From Candidatus Hydrogenedentota bacterium (GTDB lineage: Bacteria; Hydrogenedentota; Hydrogenedentia; Hydrogenedentales; JAGMZX01), in NCBI GenBank assembly GCA_018005585.1, contig JAGMZX010000012.1:25253-67049 (forward strand): a stretch of DNA of 41,797 nt, read 5' to 3'. Under the pieces are notes generated by a model. It was not told where the DNA came from and did no database searches. It saw only the letters and a list, made by a program, of their open reading frames with translations. Positions 1 to 8,626 of the stretch are shown in pieces. Both the position numbers and the translations under genes were made by a program. Numbering within the stretch: position 1 is the stretch's first letter; each line of letters begins with the position of its first letter.

Positions 1-1034
1 ACGGTTCCCTTCGTCGTGTAGCTGACCGCTTCGGAGGCGGGTCCGGTTGTGAACACGCTATATCCCGCGAGCGTGCAGTCTTCCAGGTCCACATGCAAGC
101 GCCCGATATCCCGGTGGTTCTCCGTGCATATAATGCCCGTCGCTTTTCCGCCCATCTCGGGCTGCGTGAAATTGAGAACAATCATGCGGCAGTTGACGAA
201 TCGGGCGCGGGCGCAGTAACTCGCGTAGGACATCTGGACCGCGTTGTCAGGATGCACCATTGTGCAGTCTTCGTAAATCACGTGCGGCAACTCGGGCATC
301 TCCTTCTCCCATCCCCCGACGAGCACGGCTGCCGTGTCGCCTACCCAGTCGAGCGCGAGGAAGTAACACCGGCGAAACACGCTCGGTTCGCCTTCCCGCA
401 CAACCGGATAGCATACGCCGCCGCCAAACGCGCGCCCCGTGCCCACACAATCCTCCACGACCACCGTGAACCCTTCGCCGCTCCTGTCGGTGAGGTCCCA
501 GAAGAGGCCTGCGTCGCCGCCCGCGGTGTACAGGTTCCGCAATTTCCACCGGTCCCATATGATGCTCGAAAACGTCTCTTTGTTGTTGCCCGACGGCCAA
601 TGTGCGTTCGACGCCCGAATCGTACTCCACCAATCCCAGCTCTTGAAGCCACACTCCGGGTCGCCCGAATCGATCACGACCCACCCCGTCGCCCCCGACC
701 CAAGCCGCCCGTCACGGTCGCCCACCAGTTCGTTGTACGCGCCCGCCGCACCCGTAAACGCGGGCGCCAGATTCGCCTCGATATACGTGTCGGGCCGAAT
801 CAGAACCCTGTGGCCCCCCTGCCCGTCAGGAACGGCGTCCAAACCGGCCTGAATGGTGTGGAATGCCCGCTCCCATGTGCTCCCGTCCGAATTATCGCCC
901 TGTTTCGACACGTAGATGGCCGTGCCAGCACGCCCGGCGCAATCCGGCGAAAGCGGCTCCCCCGGCTCGGCACAGGCGCCCTGCGCGAACGCGGCACACA
1001 GAAATGCCAGTGCAACCAACGCCAAGGTCCTCAT
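1..1034 (-). CDS. secreted right-handed beta-helix protein (3' end missing)
   Basis: The frame is open from an ATG at 1034 to the window edge, so the C-terminus is cut off after about 344 residues. GGAGGA lies 7 nt upstream of the ATG and fixes the start. Residues 1-22 form a signal peptide (charged MR, then a Leu/Ala core ending in GACA). After it comes YVSKQGDNSDGSTWERAF and the text HTIQAGLDAVPDGQGG, the N-terminal cap typical of pectate-lyase-like parallel beta-helix proteins. Later segments alternate short strands with Asn/Gly/Cys turns (FRRCYFLALDW, YEDCTMVHPDNAVQMS, FVNCRMIVLNF), as helix coils do. Families of this fold bind or cleave polysaccharides outside the cytoplasm. No catalytic site can be named, so it may be only a binding protein. 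Confidence 0.75.
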   Translation of the reverse strand, partial: MRTLALVALAFLCAAFAQGACAEPGEPLSPDCAGRAGTAIYVSKQGDNSDGSTWERAFHTIQAGLDAVPDGQGGHRVLIRPDTYIEANLAPAFTGAAGAYNELVGDRDGRLGSGATGWVVIDSGDPECGFKSWDWWSTIRASNAHWPSGNNKETFSSIIWDRWKLRNLYTAGGDAGLFWDLTDRSGEGFTVVVEDCVGTGRAFGGGVCYPVVREGEPSVFRRCYFLALDWVGDTAAVLVGGWEKEMPELPHVIYEDCTMVHPDNAVQMSYASYCARARFVNCRMIVLNFTQPEMGGKATGIICTENHRDIGRLHVDLEDCTLAGYSVFTTGPASEAVSYTTKGT

Positions 1035-1448
1035 GAGACGGTCCTCCGCTTGTTCGATGCGGCCTATCTTATCACTCGAGGATACAGGGACGAGAGCGCT
1101 TCGCGAAACCAATCATGAGTCCGGCTGCATGCCGTCGCGAGTCATCGTTCCGGCACGGTGACTGGCGCCCTACCGGTTACGAGGCAATTCCGCGGGTTCG
1201 CTCAAACGCATCACGATGCTGCCGTTCCCGTGCGCGCCAGTCTCTTGCGGAGAAGAGTGCGGCCCCATGCGCCAAAGCATCAAAAACCTGACAAGAAGCG
1301 TCCTGGATGGGCCGGCCGTAATCCTGCACGGCCGGGCCGATGGCAAGCGTGCCGCTCCCAAGGGACCCGCATCGCGCCGGGTTCCCATGAGAACAGGGCC
1401 TGGTCCCCGGTCTGGGCGTGATGTTGAGACCGATGCCGTCCCGGCTCG
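1035..1448. other. intergenic region, 414 bp, no gene seen
   Basis: This lies upstream of the beta-helix gene and downstream of the membrane protein gene, both on the minus strand. Short frames here show no recognisable protein. One perfect 7-bp inverted repeat, CCGGCCG at 1312-1318 and CGGCCGG at 1329-1335, encloses a 10-nt loop. It has no T-run on either side, so I do not call it an intrinsic terminator. A weak AT-rich stretch (GATAAGAT, read on the minus strand, near 1065-1075) could be a -10 element for the beta-helix gene, but no convincing -35 goes with it. Confidence 0.4.
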
Positions 1449-2273
1449 TTACTCCGTGCAGCCCGCGGCCCCGGGGGCGTCCTCCCGCGCTTCCTGGCCG
1501 CCCTCGGGGGGCAATGCGGATGCAAACCAGATCACGAAGATTGTCAACGCCCAGATGGACACATGCTCCAACAGCGGGTAAGATTCCAGCCCGTGCACCG
1601 CAGCCTTCAAACAGGTCTCGATTTCGTTTCCAGACGCACGCGCGGCCGCGTGTATCGCCGCATAGACGGATGCCCATTCGATCTTTAAACCCACGGCCAC
1701 AAACACCGGCACGCATAAGATGAAGGGCCCCACCAGTCTCAGATACGGGTGCGTACCCCGTTCCGCAAAGGTTCTTCTCTTGAGCTTGTCCCGAAGCAGC
1801 AGCGCGCCATGCCAGACCACGCCCAGCGAGAAGCCCACAGCAATCAGGACGGCCACATTTTCATGAATCTCCCGCCATTGCAGACTCCCGATAACGGTCC
1901 CGCGGGCATCCGGGAACAAGCCCGTCAGCACGATGGCGGCGCAGCCCACCAGGAAGAAGAACGCGCCCAGCCGCGCCCCCCGGCGCGAGACCTCCATGAC
2001 CCGCCGGCGGATATACAGAATGACCGGGGTCATGGCCAGCCCGCAATAGACCATCGCTACGGAAAACAGCCAGAAGTACTCCGGGTTGTGCCGGTCGTCG
2101 AAACTGCCCAACGCGCTCAACGTGTGGGTTTTGACCGAATAGTCGTGCTCTGCCGGATATCCCAGCCACGCGCCAAACACCAACCCCCAGTACACCACTG
2201 CAAGAGCCGCCAGATGCCAGCGAATCTCCGCCGGCCTGTGCCGGCCCGACAAGAACCGTTTCACCGTTTCCAT
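1449..2273 (-). CDS. six-helix membrane protein, DUF998-like
   Basis: The 274-residue product has about six hydrophobic helices: WHLAALAVVYWGLVFGAWLG, YFWLFSVAMVYCGLAMTPV, LGAFFFLVGCAAIVLTGLF, NVAVLIAVGFSLGVVWHG, LVGPFILCVPVFVAVGL and SIWALTIFVIWFASAL. Helices 1 and 2 are separated by a conserved-looking KTHTLSALGS loop, and helix 3 is followed by FPDARG. The spacing and the GLFP motif resemble DUF998-type integral membrane proteins of unknown function. The frame is open further upstream, but the ATG at 2273 has GAGG 7 nt before it, whereas the ATG at 2279 has no room for a ribosome site. No enzymatic residues are evident and neighbours give no hint. Membrane location is firm; family assignment is tentative. 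Confidence 0.7.
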   Translation of the reverse strand: METVKRFLSGRHRPAEIRWHLAALAVVYWGLVFGAWLGYPAEHDYSVKTHTLSALGSFDDRHNPEYFWLFSVAMVYCGLAMTPVILYIRRRVMEVSRRGARLGAFFFLVGCAAIVLTGLFPDARGTVIGSLQWREIHENVAVLIAVGFSLGVVWHGALLLRDKLKRRTFAERGTHPYLRLVGPFILCVPVFVAVGLKIEWASVYAAIHAAARASGNEIETCLKAAVHGLESYPLLEHVSIWALTIFVIWFASALPPEGGQEAREDAPGAAGCTE

Positions 2274-2648
2274 CAGCATGCCTCGCGTTTCAGAACATCG
2301 GCCCGCATAACATCTGCACTCATTGACCCGCCCAAGGATGTCATGGTTACACCCTCGAGCGGGTCTGGCCATAGAAGCCGGCGCCGGAATCGTGAGGTTC
2401 ACAGGGGTACCCGATCAGAATTCGCAGTTTGACGACCGCCGCCCCGGCAATCATCCCGTGCGCCGCTTCTGCCCCGTGCTTCCTCGGGCGTGGCGCCAAG
2501 CGCGTGGTCACCCGAGGCAGGTTCTGCCCACATGAAAGAATCCGGGCTTGTACAACGACTATCCAGTCGCGGCGAGCCGCGGCCCATTCCGCGCATGGTG
2601 CTGAGAAAGTACAGGCACGCGCCAGACGCAGCGGCCGGGAGGAATCCC
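2274..2648. other. divergent intergenic region, 375 bp
   Basis: It separates the minus-strand membrane protein from the plus-strand RNA ligase and should hold promoters for both. No element pair is close to consensus. TTGACC at about 2324-2329 is followed 18 nt later only by TTACAC. The ligase frame is open back to about 2490, but this part lacks protein-like conservation and I treat it as untranslated leader. Nothing else is visible. Confidence 0.35.
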
Positions 2649-3806
2649 TTGGAATCACTGACCAGGATTATCGCGACCGAAACGGGGTGGAATGTGGAGC
2701 GGCTTGCCGCATTCGCCCGCGGCAATCTCGTTGAGTTGCGCATGCGCGGGGACCTCGCATTGTTGAATTACCAAGAAAACATCCCGAACGAATCATGGAA
2801 TGATTTTAATCGTCAGTGCCGGGGCGTCATCCTGGACCGTTGCGCCCGAGAGGTCGTTGCCCATCCGTATGACAAATTCTTTAATCTGGATGCCCATCCA
2901 GAAACCGAATTCGGCGTGCTGCCCCTTGCCACCGGATACGAGATAGCCGAGAAATACGACGGCACTATGATTACCGCGTTCCGCTGGCAGCGTCAGTTGG
3001 GGTTCGCCACACGGGCATCCTTTGACAATATGCAGGCCAGACTTGCGGATAAGGTATATCGGTCGCGCTATCCGGGGATTGCGGACATCCCCTTCGAAGC
3101 CTATACGCCGGTCTTCGAGCTCATTGCTCCGGAGAATCAGCTGATTGTCCCCTGCGGCGAAACGGACCTGATTCTCACCGGCGTGCGTGACATGGCAAGC
3201 AACACCATGCTGCGGTACGGGGAAGTCGTCGCTTTCGCGCGCGCCTACGCGCTTCAGCCGCCAGCACTCGTGGAAGTGGATTTCGAGACGCTCTACTTGC
3301 GCGCAAGGGAAAACGGAAAAGCCGTGCTGGAAGAAGGTTGGGTCATCCGATTCGGTACGGGGCTGTATGTGAAGCTGAAGACCTGGCAGTACCTGACGCA
3401 ACGGCACATTCAGGCGCTCGGGCTCACGGGGAGACAACTGCTCAAAACGTACTGCGCGTCGAGCGCGGATCAATGGGCGGCATTCCTGAGCGCGTTACCC
3501 GCCGGGACGCAAACAGCGGTGCGCGTTTTCGGCGCCGCGGTAGAAGAGAAGATTGGCGGCGTCGTGGACCAGGCCAAGCGGTATTACGGTCAGTTTTCCG
3601 GGATTGAATGCCAGAAAGACTTCGCATGCGCTATCCGGGAACAGGTTCCAAAGCAGTACGTGAATGTGCTGTTCCATCTTAGGACCGGGAAACCGCTGGA
3701 ACCGCTGATCCGGAGAAATCACGAGACCTTCTTCCCGGATTGCGCGGGCATGGAGGCCGTAACGCCGGAGATGCTGAAGGAATGGGCGTTCCAGCAGAAG
3801 GACTGA
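2649..3806 (+). CDS. T4 Rnl1-like RNA ligase
   Basis: This ATP-dependent RNA ligase would seal 5'-phosphate and 3'-hydroxyl RNA ends through a lysyl-AMP intermediate. With the TTG start at 2649 the protein is 385 residues, close to T4 Rnl1 (374), and the nucleotidyl lysine of motif I (EKYDGT) is K102, near K99 of T4 Rnl1. The start is supported by GGGAGGAA at 2637-2644; ATG codons at 2532 and 2595 in the same frame have poorer or no ribosome sites. Other motifs: RGVILD (58-63), FELIAPENQLIV (about 156-167, motif III), EEGWVIRF (about 228-235, motif IV) and VKLK (about 241-244, motif V). The C-terminal 130 residues are mostly helical, as in Rnl1. No kinase/phosphatase partner or anticodon nuclease is adjacent. 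The family is commonest in phages, yet neighbours here are chromosomal housekeeping genes and no phage gene is visible. Confidence 0.88.
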   Translation: MESLTRIIATETGWNVERLAAFARGNLVELRMRGDLALLNYQENIPNESWNDFNRQCRGVILDRCAREVVAHPYDKFFNLDAHPETEFGVLPLATGYEIAEKYDGTMITAFRWQRQLGFATRASFDNMQARLADKVYRSRYPGIADIPFEAYTPVFELIAPENQLIVPCGETDLILTGVRDMASNTMLRYGEVVAFARAYALQPPALVEVDFETLYLRARENGKAVLEEGWVIRFGTGLYVKLKTWQYLTQRHIQALGLTGRQLLKTYCASSADQWAAFLSALPAGTQTAVRVFGAAVEEKIGGVVDQAKRYYGQFSGIECQKDFACAIREQVPKQYVNVLFHLRTGKPLEPLIRRNHETFFPDCAGMEAVTPEMLKEWAFQQKD

Positions 3807-4056
3807 CGAAACCGCAGGCCATGCGCCGACCAGAACATGACGCCCAAACTCGGGGGAACCGTATCGGACGGCTCCCAGGCCGCCACCACCGCGGCATACA
3901 GTTCGAGGAAACGCGCGCACCCCTGCAACGCCAGTGTAAACCCCAATTGCGAATCCCACGGTATTCCGCGCATGGGATATTCCGAGGCGAGGCGCGGCAA
4001 TCCCGGGCAGGTTCCCCGCCCATGCGCACGATCGCGTCCCGGTTTCCGCGAGATAT
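3807..4056. other. intergenic region with a doubtful antisense frame
   Basis: This 250-bp stretch lies between the RNA ligase stop and the surE promoter. On the minus strand a frame running 3973 to 3719 (ATG start, 84 residues) has somewhat protein-like composition, including GIPWDSQLGFTLALQ and SLGVMFWSAHGLRF. It has no ribosome site, overlaps the ligase 3' end by 88 bp and I recognise no family in it. It could be a gene remnant; I do not call it a gene. Confidence 0.3.
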
Positions 4057-4085
4057 TTGATTGGCTGCCGCCACTATGCTATAAA
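4057..4085 (+). promoter_or_regulatory. sigma70-type promoter of surE
   Basis: TTGATT at 4057-4062, a 17-nt spacer, and TATAAA at 4080-4085 match the sigma70 consensus in 9 of 12 positions with ideal spacing. Transcription would begin near 4092, leaving about 59 nt before the surE ATG. The AT-rich block stands out in this GC-rich sequence. Confidence 0.75.
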
Positions 4086-4150
4086 ATGCACGCTCTGGCG
4101 GCGAAATGCGCCAATTCCAGTCGACGGTGCGGTTCTACAACGGGGTTTTC

Positions 4151-4906
4151 ATGACCCAACCTCTGATTCTTGCCACGAATGACGATGGTATCCGTGCGCC
4201 CGGTCTCGAGGCGTTGGTCGAGGCGTTGCGTCCGCTCGGCGAAGTGGTCGTTTACGCGCCCGACCGGCAGCAAAGCGCCGTGGGTCACGGCGTTTCGCTG
4301 CACAAGCCGCTGCGTGTCGCGCCGCTGCGCGAGGGCTGGTTCATGGTGGACGGCACGCCGACGGATTGCGTCATGCTGGCCATACGGCGGCTGCTCGGGC
4401 GGCGCCCAAACCTCGTGGTTTCCGGAGTGAACCCGGGCGCGAACCTCGGCGATGACGTAACCTACTCCGGCACGGTTGCGGGCGCGTATGAGGGCATGTT
4501 GCAGCGCGTGCCCGCCTTCGCTATCTCAAACGTGGGCTACCGGCCGCAATACATTGAGACGGCGGCCGCATTTGCGGGCAAGCTTGCGCGTTACGTGCTC
4601 GACTGCGGCCTGCCCGAGGACACCGTGCTGAACGTAAACGTGCCGGACCTGCCGTACGGGCAATTGGCCGGCGCGGCAATCACGCGCATGGGCCGGCGGC
4701 ATTATCAGGACGAGATCATCGAGCGCCGCGACCCGCGCGGCCAGATGTACTATTGGATCGGCGGGCCCGAACCGACGCATTACCCGGAAGAGGGCACGGA
4801 TTTCGAGGCGATCGAGAAGGGCGTGATCAGCGTGACGCCGCTGCACCGCGACCTGACGCACCACGCGGCGCTGCACCGTTTCTATGACCCGAGGATTGAA
4901 CTGTGA
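4151..4906 (+). CDS. surE: 5'/3'-nucleotidase SurE
   Basis: SurE is a metal-dependent phosphatase of nucleoside 5'- and 3'-monophosphates in the cytoplasm, linked to stationary-phase survival. The 251-residue length is standard. The N-terminal ILATNDDGIRAPG gives the metal-binding Asp pair D11-D12. SAVGHGVSL (S42) and SGVNPGANLGDDVTYSGT (N94) complete the metal and phosphate site. The Rossmann-like N-terminal half and the swapped C-terminal segment (ISVTPLHRDLTHH) are both present. I chose the ATG at 4151 because the family begins a few residues before ILATNDD; an in-frame start at 4106 would add 15 unrelated residues. In many bacteria surE sits next to pcm; here pcm is about 9.7 kb downstream. 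Confidence 0.97.
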   Translation: MTQPLILATNDDGIRAPGLEALVEALRPLGEVVVYAPDRQQSAVGHGVSLHKPLRVAPLREGWFMVDGTPTDCVMLAIRRLLGRRPNLVVSGVNPGANLGDDVTYSGTVAGAYEGMLQRVPAFAISNVGYRPQYIETAAAFAGKLARYVLDCGLPEDTVLNVNVPDLPYGQLAGAAITRMGRRHYQDEIIERRDPRGQMYYWIGGPEPTHYPEEGTDFEAIEKGVISVTPLHRDLTHHAALHRFYDPRIEL

Positions 4907-5040
4907 TGCGCGCGAGCGCAATGAACACGGGCGGAACGCCCACGCCACGGGGCGCAACGCGGGCATCTCGCCCAAGCGCTGGCACGGTCCCCGCGTTCGC
5001 GGGGGAGCACGCCCCGGCCACAACAAGGAATTGAGAACAC
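4907..5040 (+). repeat. REP-like cluster of short hairpins
   Basis: The gap between surE and the next gene is filled with short GC-rich palindromes. GGGCG-GAA-CGCCC sits near 4931-4943 and CCCCGC-GTTC-GCGGGG near 4988-5003. An outer AGCGC/GCGCT pair and a GGGC/GCCC pair (around 4959-4971) lie between or around them. A 42-codon frame beginning in an ATGA overlap with surE consists mostly of Ala/Arg/Pro/Thr codons from these repeats and is not a convincing gene. The look is that of repetitive extragenic palindromes, which may stabilise or separate transcripts. Only one copy is in this window, so repetition in the genome is inferred. Confidence 0.45.
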
Positions 5041-5859
5041 ATGTTTGTCTTAATGCGGCGGGCCTATGACTGGGTCCTGAGCTGGGCTGGAACGCCTTAC
5101 GGCGCTATCGCGCTGGCCGTGTTGTCGTTCGCGGAAGCGAGCTTCTTCCCGATCCCGCCGGACGTGCTGCTCATCGCGCTATGCATCGGCAGGCGCGAGA
5201 AATCGATGTGGTACGCGGGCGTGTGCGCAGCGGCTTCGCTGTTCGGCGGCATCTTTGGCTACATCATCGGCTGGGGCTTCTGGGAAGCCGCCGACCAGTT
5301 CTTCTACACCTACGTCTTCTCCGAGAGCAGTTTCGCCTCGGTACAGTCGTATTACCAACAATATGACTTCTGGATCGTATTCATCGCGGCGTTTACCCCA
5401 ATCCCGTACAAGATCATCACCATCGCGGCGGGCGTATGCGAAATCAATCTCGCGATGTTCCTGGTCGCCTCCATCACCGGCCGCTCAATGCGCTTCTATC
5501 TCGTGGCGGGGCTCATCTACTACTTTGGCGCGCCGATCAAGAACTTCATTGAAACCCGCTTCAACACCCTCACCGTCGTGTTCGTGGTTCTGTTGATCGC
5601 GGGTTTCGCCGCGCTGAAGTACTTCCGGCACGATACGCCGGAGAGCACGCCGCCCGGTGAGCGGAACGTCCCCTCCGTTCAGGAACAGCAGCCCCCCGGG
5701 CCGCCGCACGCGCAAACTTCACATGCAGGGAGCCCTGGCGGCGAGAGCTTTGCGTTCCCGCCGCGGATGTTAGCTCGTTCAGCGCGCCAAACGCACGAGG
5801 CCCGAGTAGCCGAGCGGTACGTACGCTGTTGTCTCGCCGAATCGCGCGCGCAACGGTGA
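5041..5859 (+). CDS. YqaA-type VTT/SNARE-associated membrane protein with extended tail
   Basis: The first 200 residues match the YqaA branch of the DedA/VTT membrane family: GTPYGAIALAVLSFAEASFFPIPP near residue 17, then ASLFGGIFGYIIGWGFW, FIAAFTPIPYKIITIAAG and SITGRSMRFYLVAGLIYYFG, ending in a final helix VVFVVLLIAGFAALKYF. The paired amphipathic re-entrant loops, each with an acidic or Pro/Arg residue, suggest lipid scramblase or small-solute transport in the inner membrane; the exact substrate is unknown. Usual length is about 200. Here a further ~70 Pro/Ser/Arg-rich residues follow the last helix, and their final 81 bp run into the convergent beta-propeller gene, so the natural stop may have been lost. 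The gene follows surE after 134 bp. Confidence 0.85.
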   Translation: MFVLMRRAYDWVLSWAGTPYGAIALAVLSFAEASFFPIPPDVLLIALCIGRREKSMWYAGVCAAASLFGGIFGYIIGWGFWEAADQFFYTYVFSESSFASVQSYYQQYDFWIVFIAAFTPIPYKIITIAAGVCEINLAMFLVASITGRSMRFYLVAGLIYYFGAPIKNFIETRFNTLTVVFVVLLIAGFAALKYFRHDTPESTPPGERNVPSVQEQQPPGPPHAQTSHAGSPGGESFAFPPRMLARSARQTHEARVAERYVRCCLAESRAQR

Positions 5860-8565
5860 ACTCATGACCTGCGTCAGATCGGCAAGCGCGCCGCCGTCGG
5901 CAAAATCATAGCGGGCCAGCGCGCGGCCGCCCGCGTCCACGTAGAGTTTCGCGTCATCCGCATCGGTCAGACGCACCCACCCGTCCGAGACTTTGATCTT
6001 CGGGCCCGCTTCGATATCGCCGCCTGCCGTGACTCGCAACCCCAGAACCTCGCAGGCGCTGCCGTACTGCTCCACATACACCCAGGCGCCCCGGGCCAGC
6101 AAGCTGTTCATGGAGCCGGGCAGCGCAAACGTGTCCAGCAGTTCCACCGCCTCGCCGCCATCCCAGCGCACGCACTTAACGCTCTGCGCGATGTCGCCGC
6201 TCAGTTCGTATTGGTAGTCGCGCACCAGGAGCAGGTCGCGGACCAGGTCATAATTCACATACTCGCCAGGCACATTCGCGGCGGGACCGGCCACCGGGGC
6301 CGCGATGTCCAGTTCGCGCATGAAATAGGCGGCAAGAGGCTGTCCAAAAAAGGTGGTGCCCGCCGTCTCCTTCGTGCTCAGGTACAACCGTTCGCCAACG
6401 CTGTTCAGGCTCACTACGAAGTCATAGGCCAGGCCGATCGTGCGCACCCACGCGCCCGACTGGAGGTCGAATACGGCGATACCCTCCGAGGGCTGACCGC
6501 CGCCAAAGACCACGTCATAAGAAGCGCTCGTGCATCGCAACGCAAGTTGGCCGCCCGTCTTGAAGACCGTTTCAGAAGGCTGATACCACGGATACCACCA
6601 ATAGGCATACGGCATGCTCTTTTCCGTGGCGGAACCCGCGGACCCTTCCGCGGCGCCCGGCGCGTCCGCCGCGCCGTCGGCCATCGGGGGGCCGTCCCAG
6701 CCGTACCCCCAGCCCCAGAACGGAACCACATCGACACGTTGGTCGACGCGCACAACGGGCGTAGCCGGGTCGGTGCAATTCACGATAACCACACGGTAGA
6801 AGGAGGACGTTTCGTCCCAGTCCGTGGCCACCAACACCAATTCTTGCCCATAAACAAACGTATTCGCCACGTTGTAGACGTCGAGTTTGATTTCGCCCAA
6901 GGCCGCGCCCGCGGCGTCGACCGTGCGCACGGCCGTCGTGGCGTCGTCAAAACGCGAGACCACTTCCACGCCCAGGCCGTCGCTTAGTTCCTGAAAATCC
7001 GCCACGTATTCAGCCAGAGTAATGCGGTTCGTGACTTCCGGCGCGTTCGGGTCCGACGCATCGATAACGGCCAACTGCTCCGTCGTCACGCCATAGAAGG
7101 CGTCGCTATAGGCGAATGAGCGCAGGATCTGCCCGTCCACGTCCACGTAGCCATACTCTTCCAGGCTGCCGGGCGTCCAGCCCACGAACTGGAGCCGGTC
7201 GAACCCGCCCGCGCCTTCGCTCCACCCACTGAACGGCACGACGAGCATGTCGTCGAGCACGGTGAACGCCTTCACGTCTTCGAACGCGCTCGACCACGAC
7301 CACCCCTCGCCGAAACTGACCGTGTCGACTTCCGCGGGAGCGGCAGGGTCGCTCACGTCATACATGCTGACCTTGACGCGGCGGCCGTCCACGTCGTCGA
7401 CGCCCAGCGCAATCAGGCGGTCGCCCCGCGGTTCGATATGCGTGGACCAGCCCGGCACCTCGAGCAGACCCGCCACAACCGGGTTCGCCGGGTCTGAGAG
7501 GTCGAGCACAAACAGCGGGTCCTGCACGAAGTACGTTACGACATAGGCGCGCGGCCCATCGAAGCGGGTGGCGAACAGCGTTTCGCCCGCGGCGTCCGGG
7601 ATAGTCGCTTGACCCATCACCAGCAGTTCATCCGGATTCGCCAGGTCCACGGTCGTTACGAAGACATCGCGCTGGGGCCACCAGGTATTCGAGACCACGC
7701 GCAGCACGCCATTGTACGCGTCCATCTTGAAACGGTCCGCCACCTGCCCGTGCACCTGAATGGCATCGCGCACCTCAATGAGCCCCGCCGGGTCGCTGAT
7801 GTCAAGGTACGTGATGACCGAATCTCCCGTATTCCAGTCCGACGCAGCGACGAAAAGGGCGAAATTCGTCGCCTGAATCACGTCACCATAGCCTTCGAAG
7901 CTCATCTGGTCCGCTTGATAGATGTGTTCCGGGTCCGCCACATTGAGGCTGGTCACCCACGAAGAACTGCTTTTTGTTTTCATCACCACGTCGTCAACCC
8001 ACGCCCATTGATACTCCGCGCTGATGGCGTACAGCACGTCTCCGACGAGCCGGCTGTCCACGAAGTCCCCCGCAAGGTCGAATTCCCCGATGATGGCTGG
8101 CTTCGACGGGTCTGCCACGTCGAGAACGTAGACCCGCGACTCTATGTCGTAACTCAAGGCATCTCCCACCGTCACCACGCCGCCCGCGTAGGCGACCAGC
8201 ACATAGGCGCGGTCCCCGACCAGGTACAGGTCACGCGGATAACCGTACGTGGGCGCCTGCGAAACAAGCGTCTCGCTGTCGAGGTCGACGATGCTCAGGC
8301 CGCGGTACTGGTTGAGGACATACAGCCAGTTGCCGTCCCGCCGGATGACATCGGGCTCGACCACCTCCCGTTCGGCCTCGCCTTCCTCGCCCGAGGAATC
8401 ATCCACGCCGCCCGGCTGACCGTAGGGCGGCCCGTCGGTCATGTTTGAATTTCGGTAGGGATCGGCGCTCAGGAAAGAGAAATGCTGCGGGTTCCACCAG
8501 GACGGACACCCTGTCAACACACCCACAGCGAACAGAGAGACCACAAGCACGCCACGGCATGACAT
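5779..8565 (-). CDS. beta-propeller lipoprotein (Beta_propel/COG4880-like)
   Basis: The 928-residue protein starts at ATG 8565, with GGGAG 9 nt upstream. A lipoprotein signal (MSCRGVLVVSLFAVGVLTGC, Cys20) anchors it to an envelope membrane. The body is a long series of propeller blades, recognisable by repeats of the type VYVLDVADPSKPAIIGEF, TYLDISDPAGLIEVRDA, LFVLDLSDPANPVVAGLLEV and VSMYDVSDPAAPAEV. Spacer phrases such as RGDRLIALGVDD also recur. This matches the secreted proteins with distant WD40-like propellers (COG4880). An Ala/Gly/Pro-rich insertion (residues ~620-640) interrupts the series. Such proteins probably bind surface or periplasmic partners; no enzymatic motif is visible. It has its own promoter and its 3' end overlaps the convergent membrane gene by 81 bp. 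Confidence 0.82.
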   Translation of the reverse strand: MSCRGVLVVSLFAVGVLTGCPSWWNPQHFSFLSADPYRNSNMTDGPPYGQPGGVDDSSGEEGEAEREVVEPDVIRRDGNWLYVLNQYRGLSIVDLDSETLVSQAPTYGYPRDLYLVGDRAYVLVAYAGGVVTVGDALSYDIESRVYVLDVADPSKPAIIGEFDLAGDFVDSRLVGDVLYAISAEYQWAWVDDVVMKTKSSSSWVTSLNVADPEHIYQADQMSFEGYGDVIQATNFALFVAASDWNTGDSVITYLDISDPAGLIEVRDAIQVHGQVADRFKMDAYNGVLRVVSNTWWPQRDVFVTTVDLANPDELLVMGQATIPDAAGETLFATRFDGPRAYVVTYFVQDPLFVLDLSDPANPVVAGLLEVPGWSTHIEPRGDRLIALGVDDVDGRRVKVSMYDVSDPAAPAEVDTVSFGEGWSWSSAFEDVKAFTVLDDMLVVPFSGWSEGAGGFDRLQFVGWTPGSLEEYGYVDVDGQILRSFAYSDAFYGVTTEQLAVIDASDPNAPEVTNRITLAEYVADFQELSDGLGVEVVSRFDDATTAVRTVDAAGAALGEIKLDVYNVANTFVYGQELVLVATDWDETSSFYRVVIVNCTDPATPVVRVDQRVDVVPFWGWGYGWDGPPMADGAADAPGAAEGSAGSATEKSMPYAYWWYPWYQPSETVFKTGGQLALRCTSASYDVVFGGGQPSEGIAVFDLQSGAWVRTIGLAYDFVVSLNSVGERLYLSTKETAGTTFFGQPLAAYFMRELDIAAPVAGPAANVPGEYVNYDLVRDLLLVRDYQYELSGDIAQSVKCVRWDGGEAVELLDTFALPGSMNSLLARGAWVYVEQYGSACEVLGLRVTAGGDIEAGPKIKVSDGWVRLTDADDAKLYVDAGGRALARYDFADGGALADLTQVMSSPLRARFGETTAYVPLGYSGLVRLAR

Positions 8566-8626
8566 GGCCAAACGCTCCCTTCGAGGGGCATGCTTCTTTC
8601 GACACGCCCCCGCAACGAACTGCACC

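Noticed and set aside
1312-1335. Hairpin CCGGCCG/CGGCCGG as terminator of the membrane protein gene
   Set aside because: No T-run follows on the minus strand and it lies over 110 bp beyond the stop codon.
3719-3973. 84-residue minus-strand frame between the RNA ligase and surE
   Set aside because: Somewhat protein-like composition but no ribosome site, no recognised family and 88 bp overlap with the ligase. A remnant is possible; support is too thin to call a gene.
4931-5003. CRISPR-like array
   Set aside because: The palindromes differ from one another and no direct repeats with regular spacers are present.
4907-5036. 42-codon gene starting in an ATGA overlap with surE
   Set aside because: It is made almost wholly of palindromic repeat sequence and ends before the next gene; no protein-like features.
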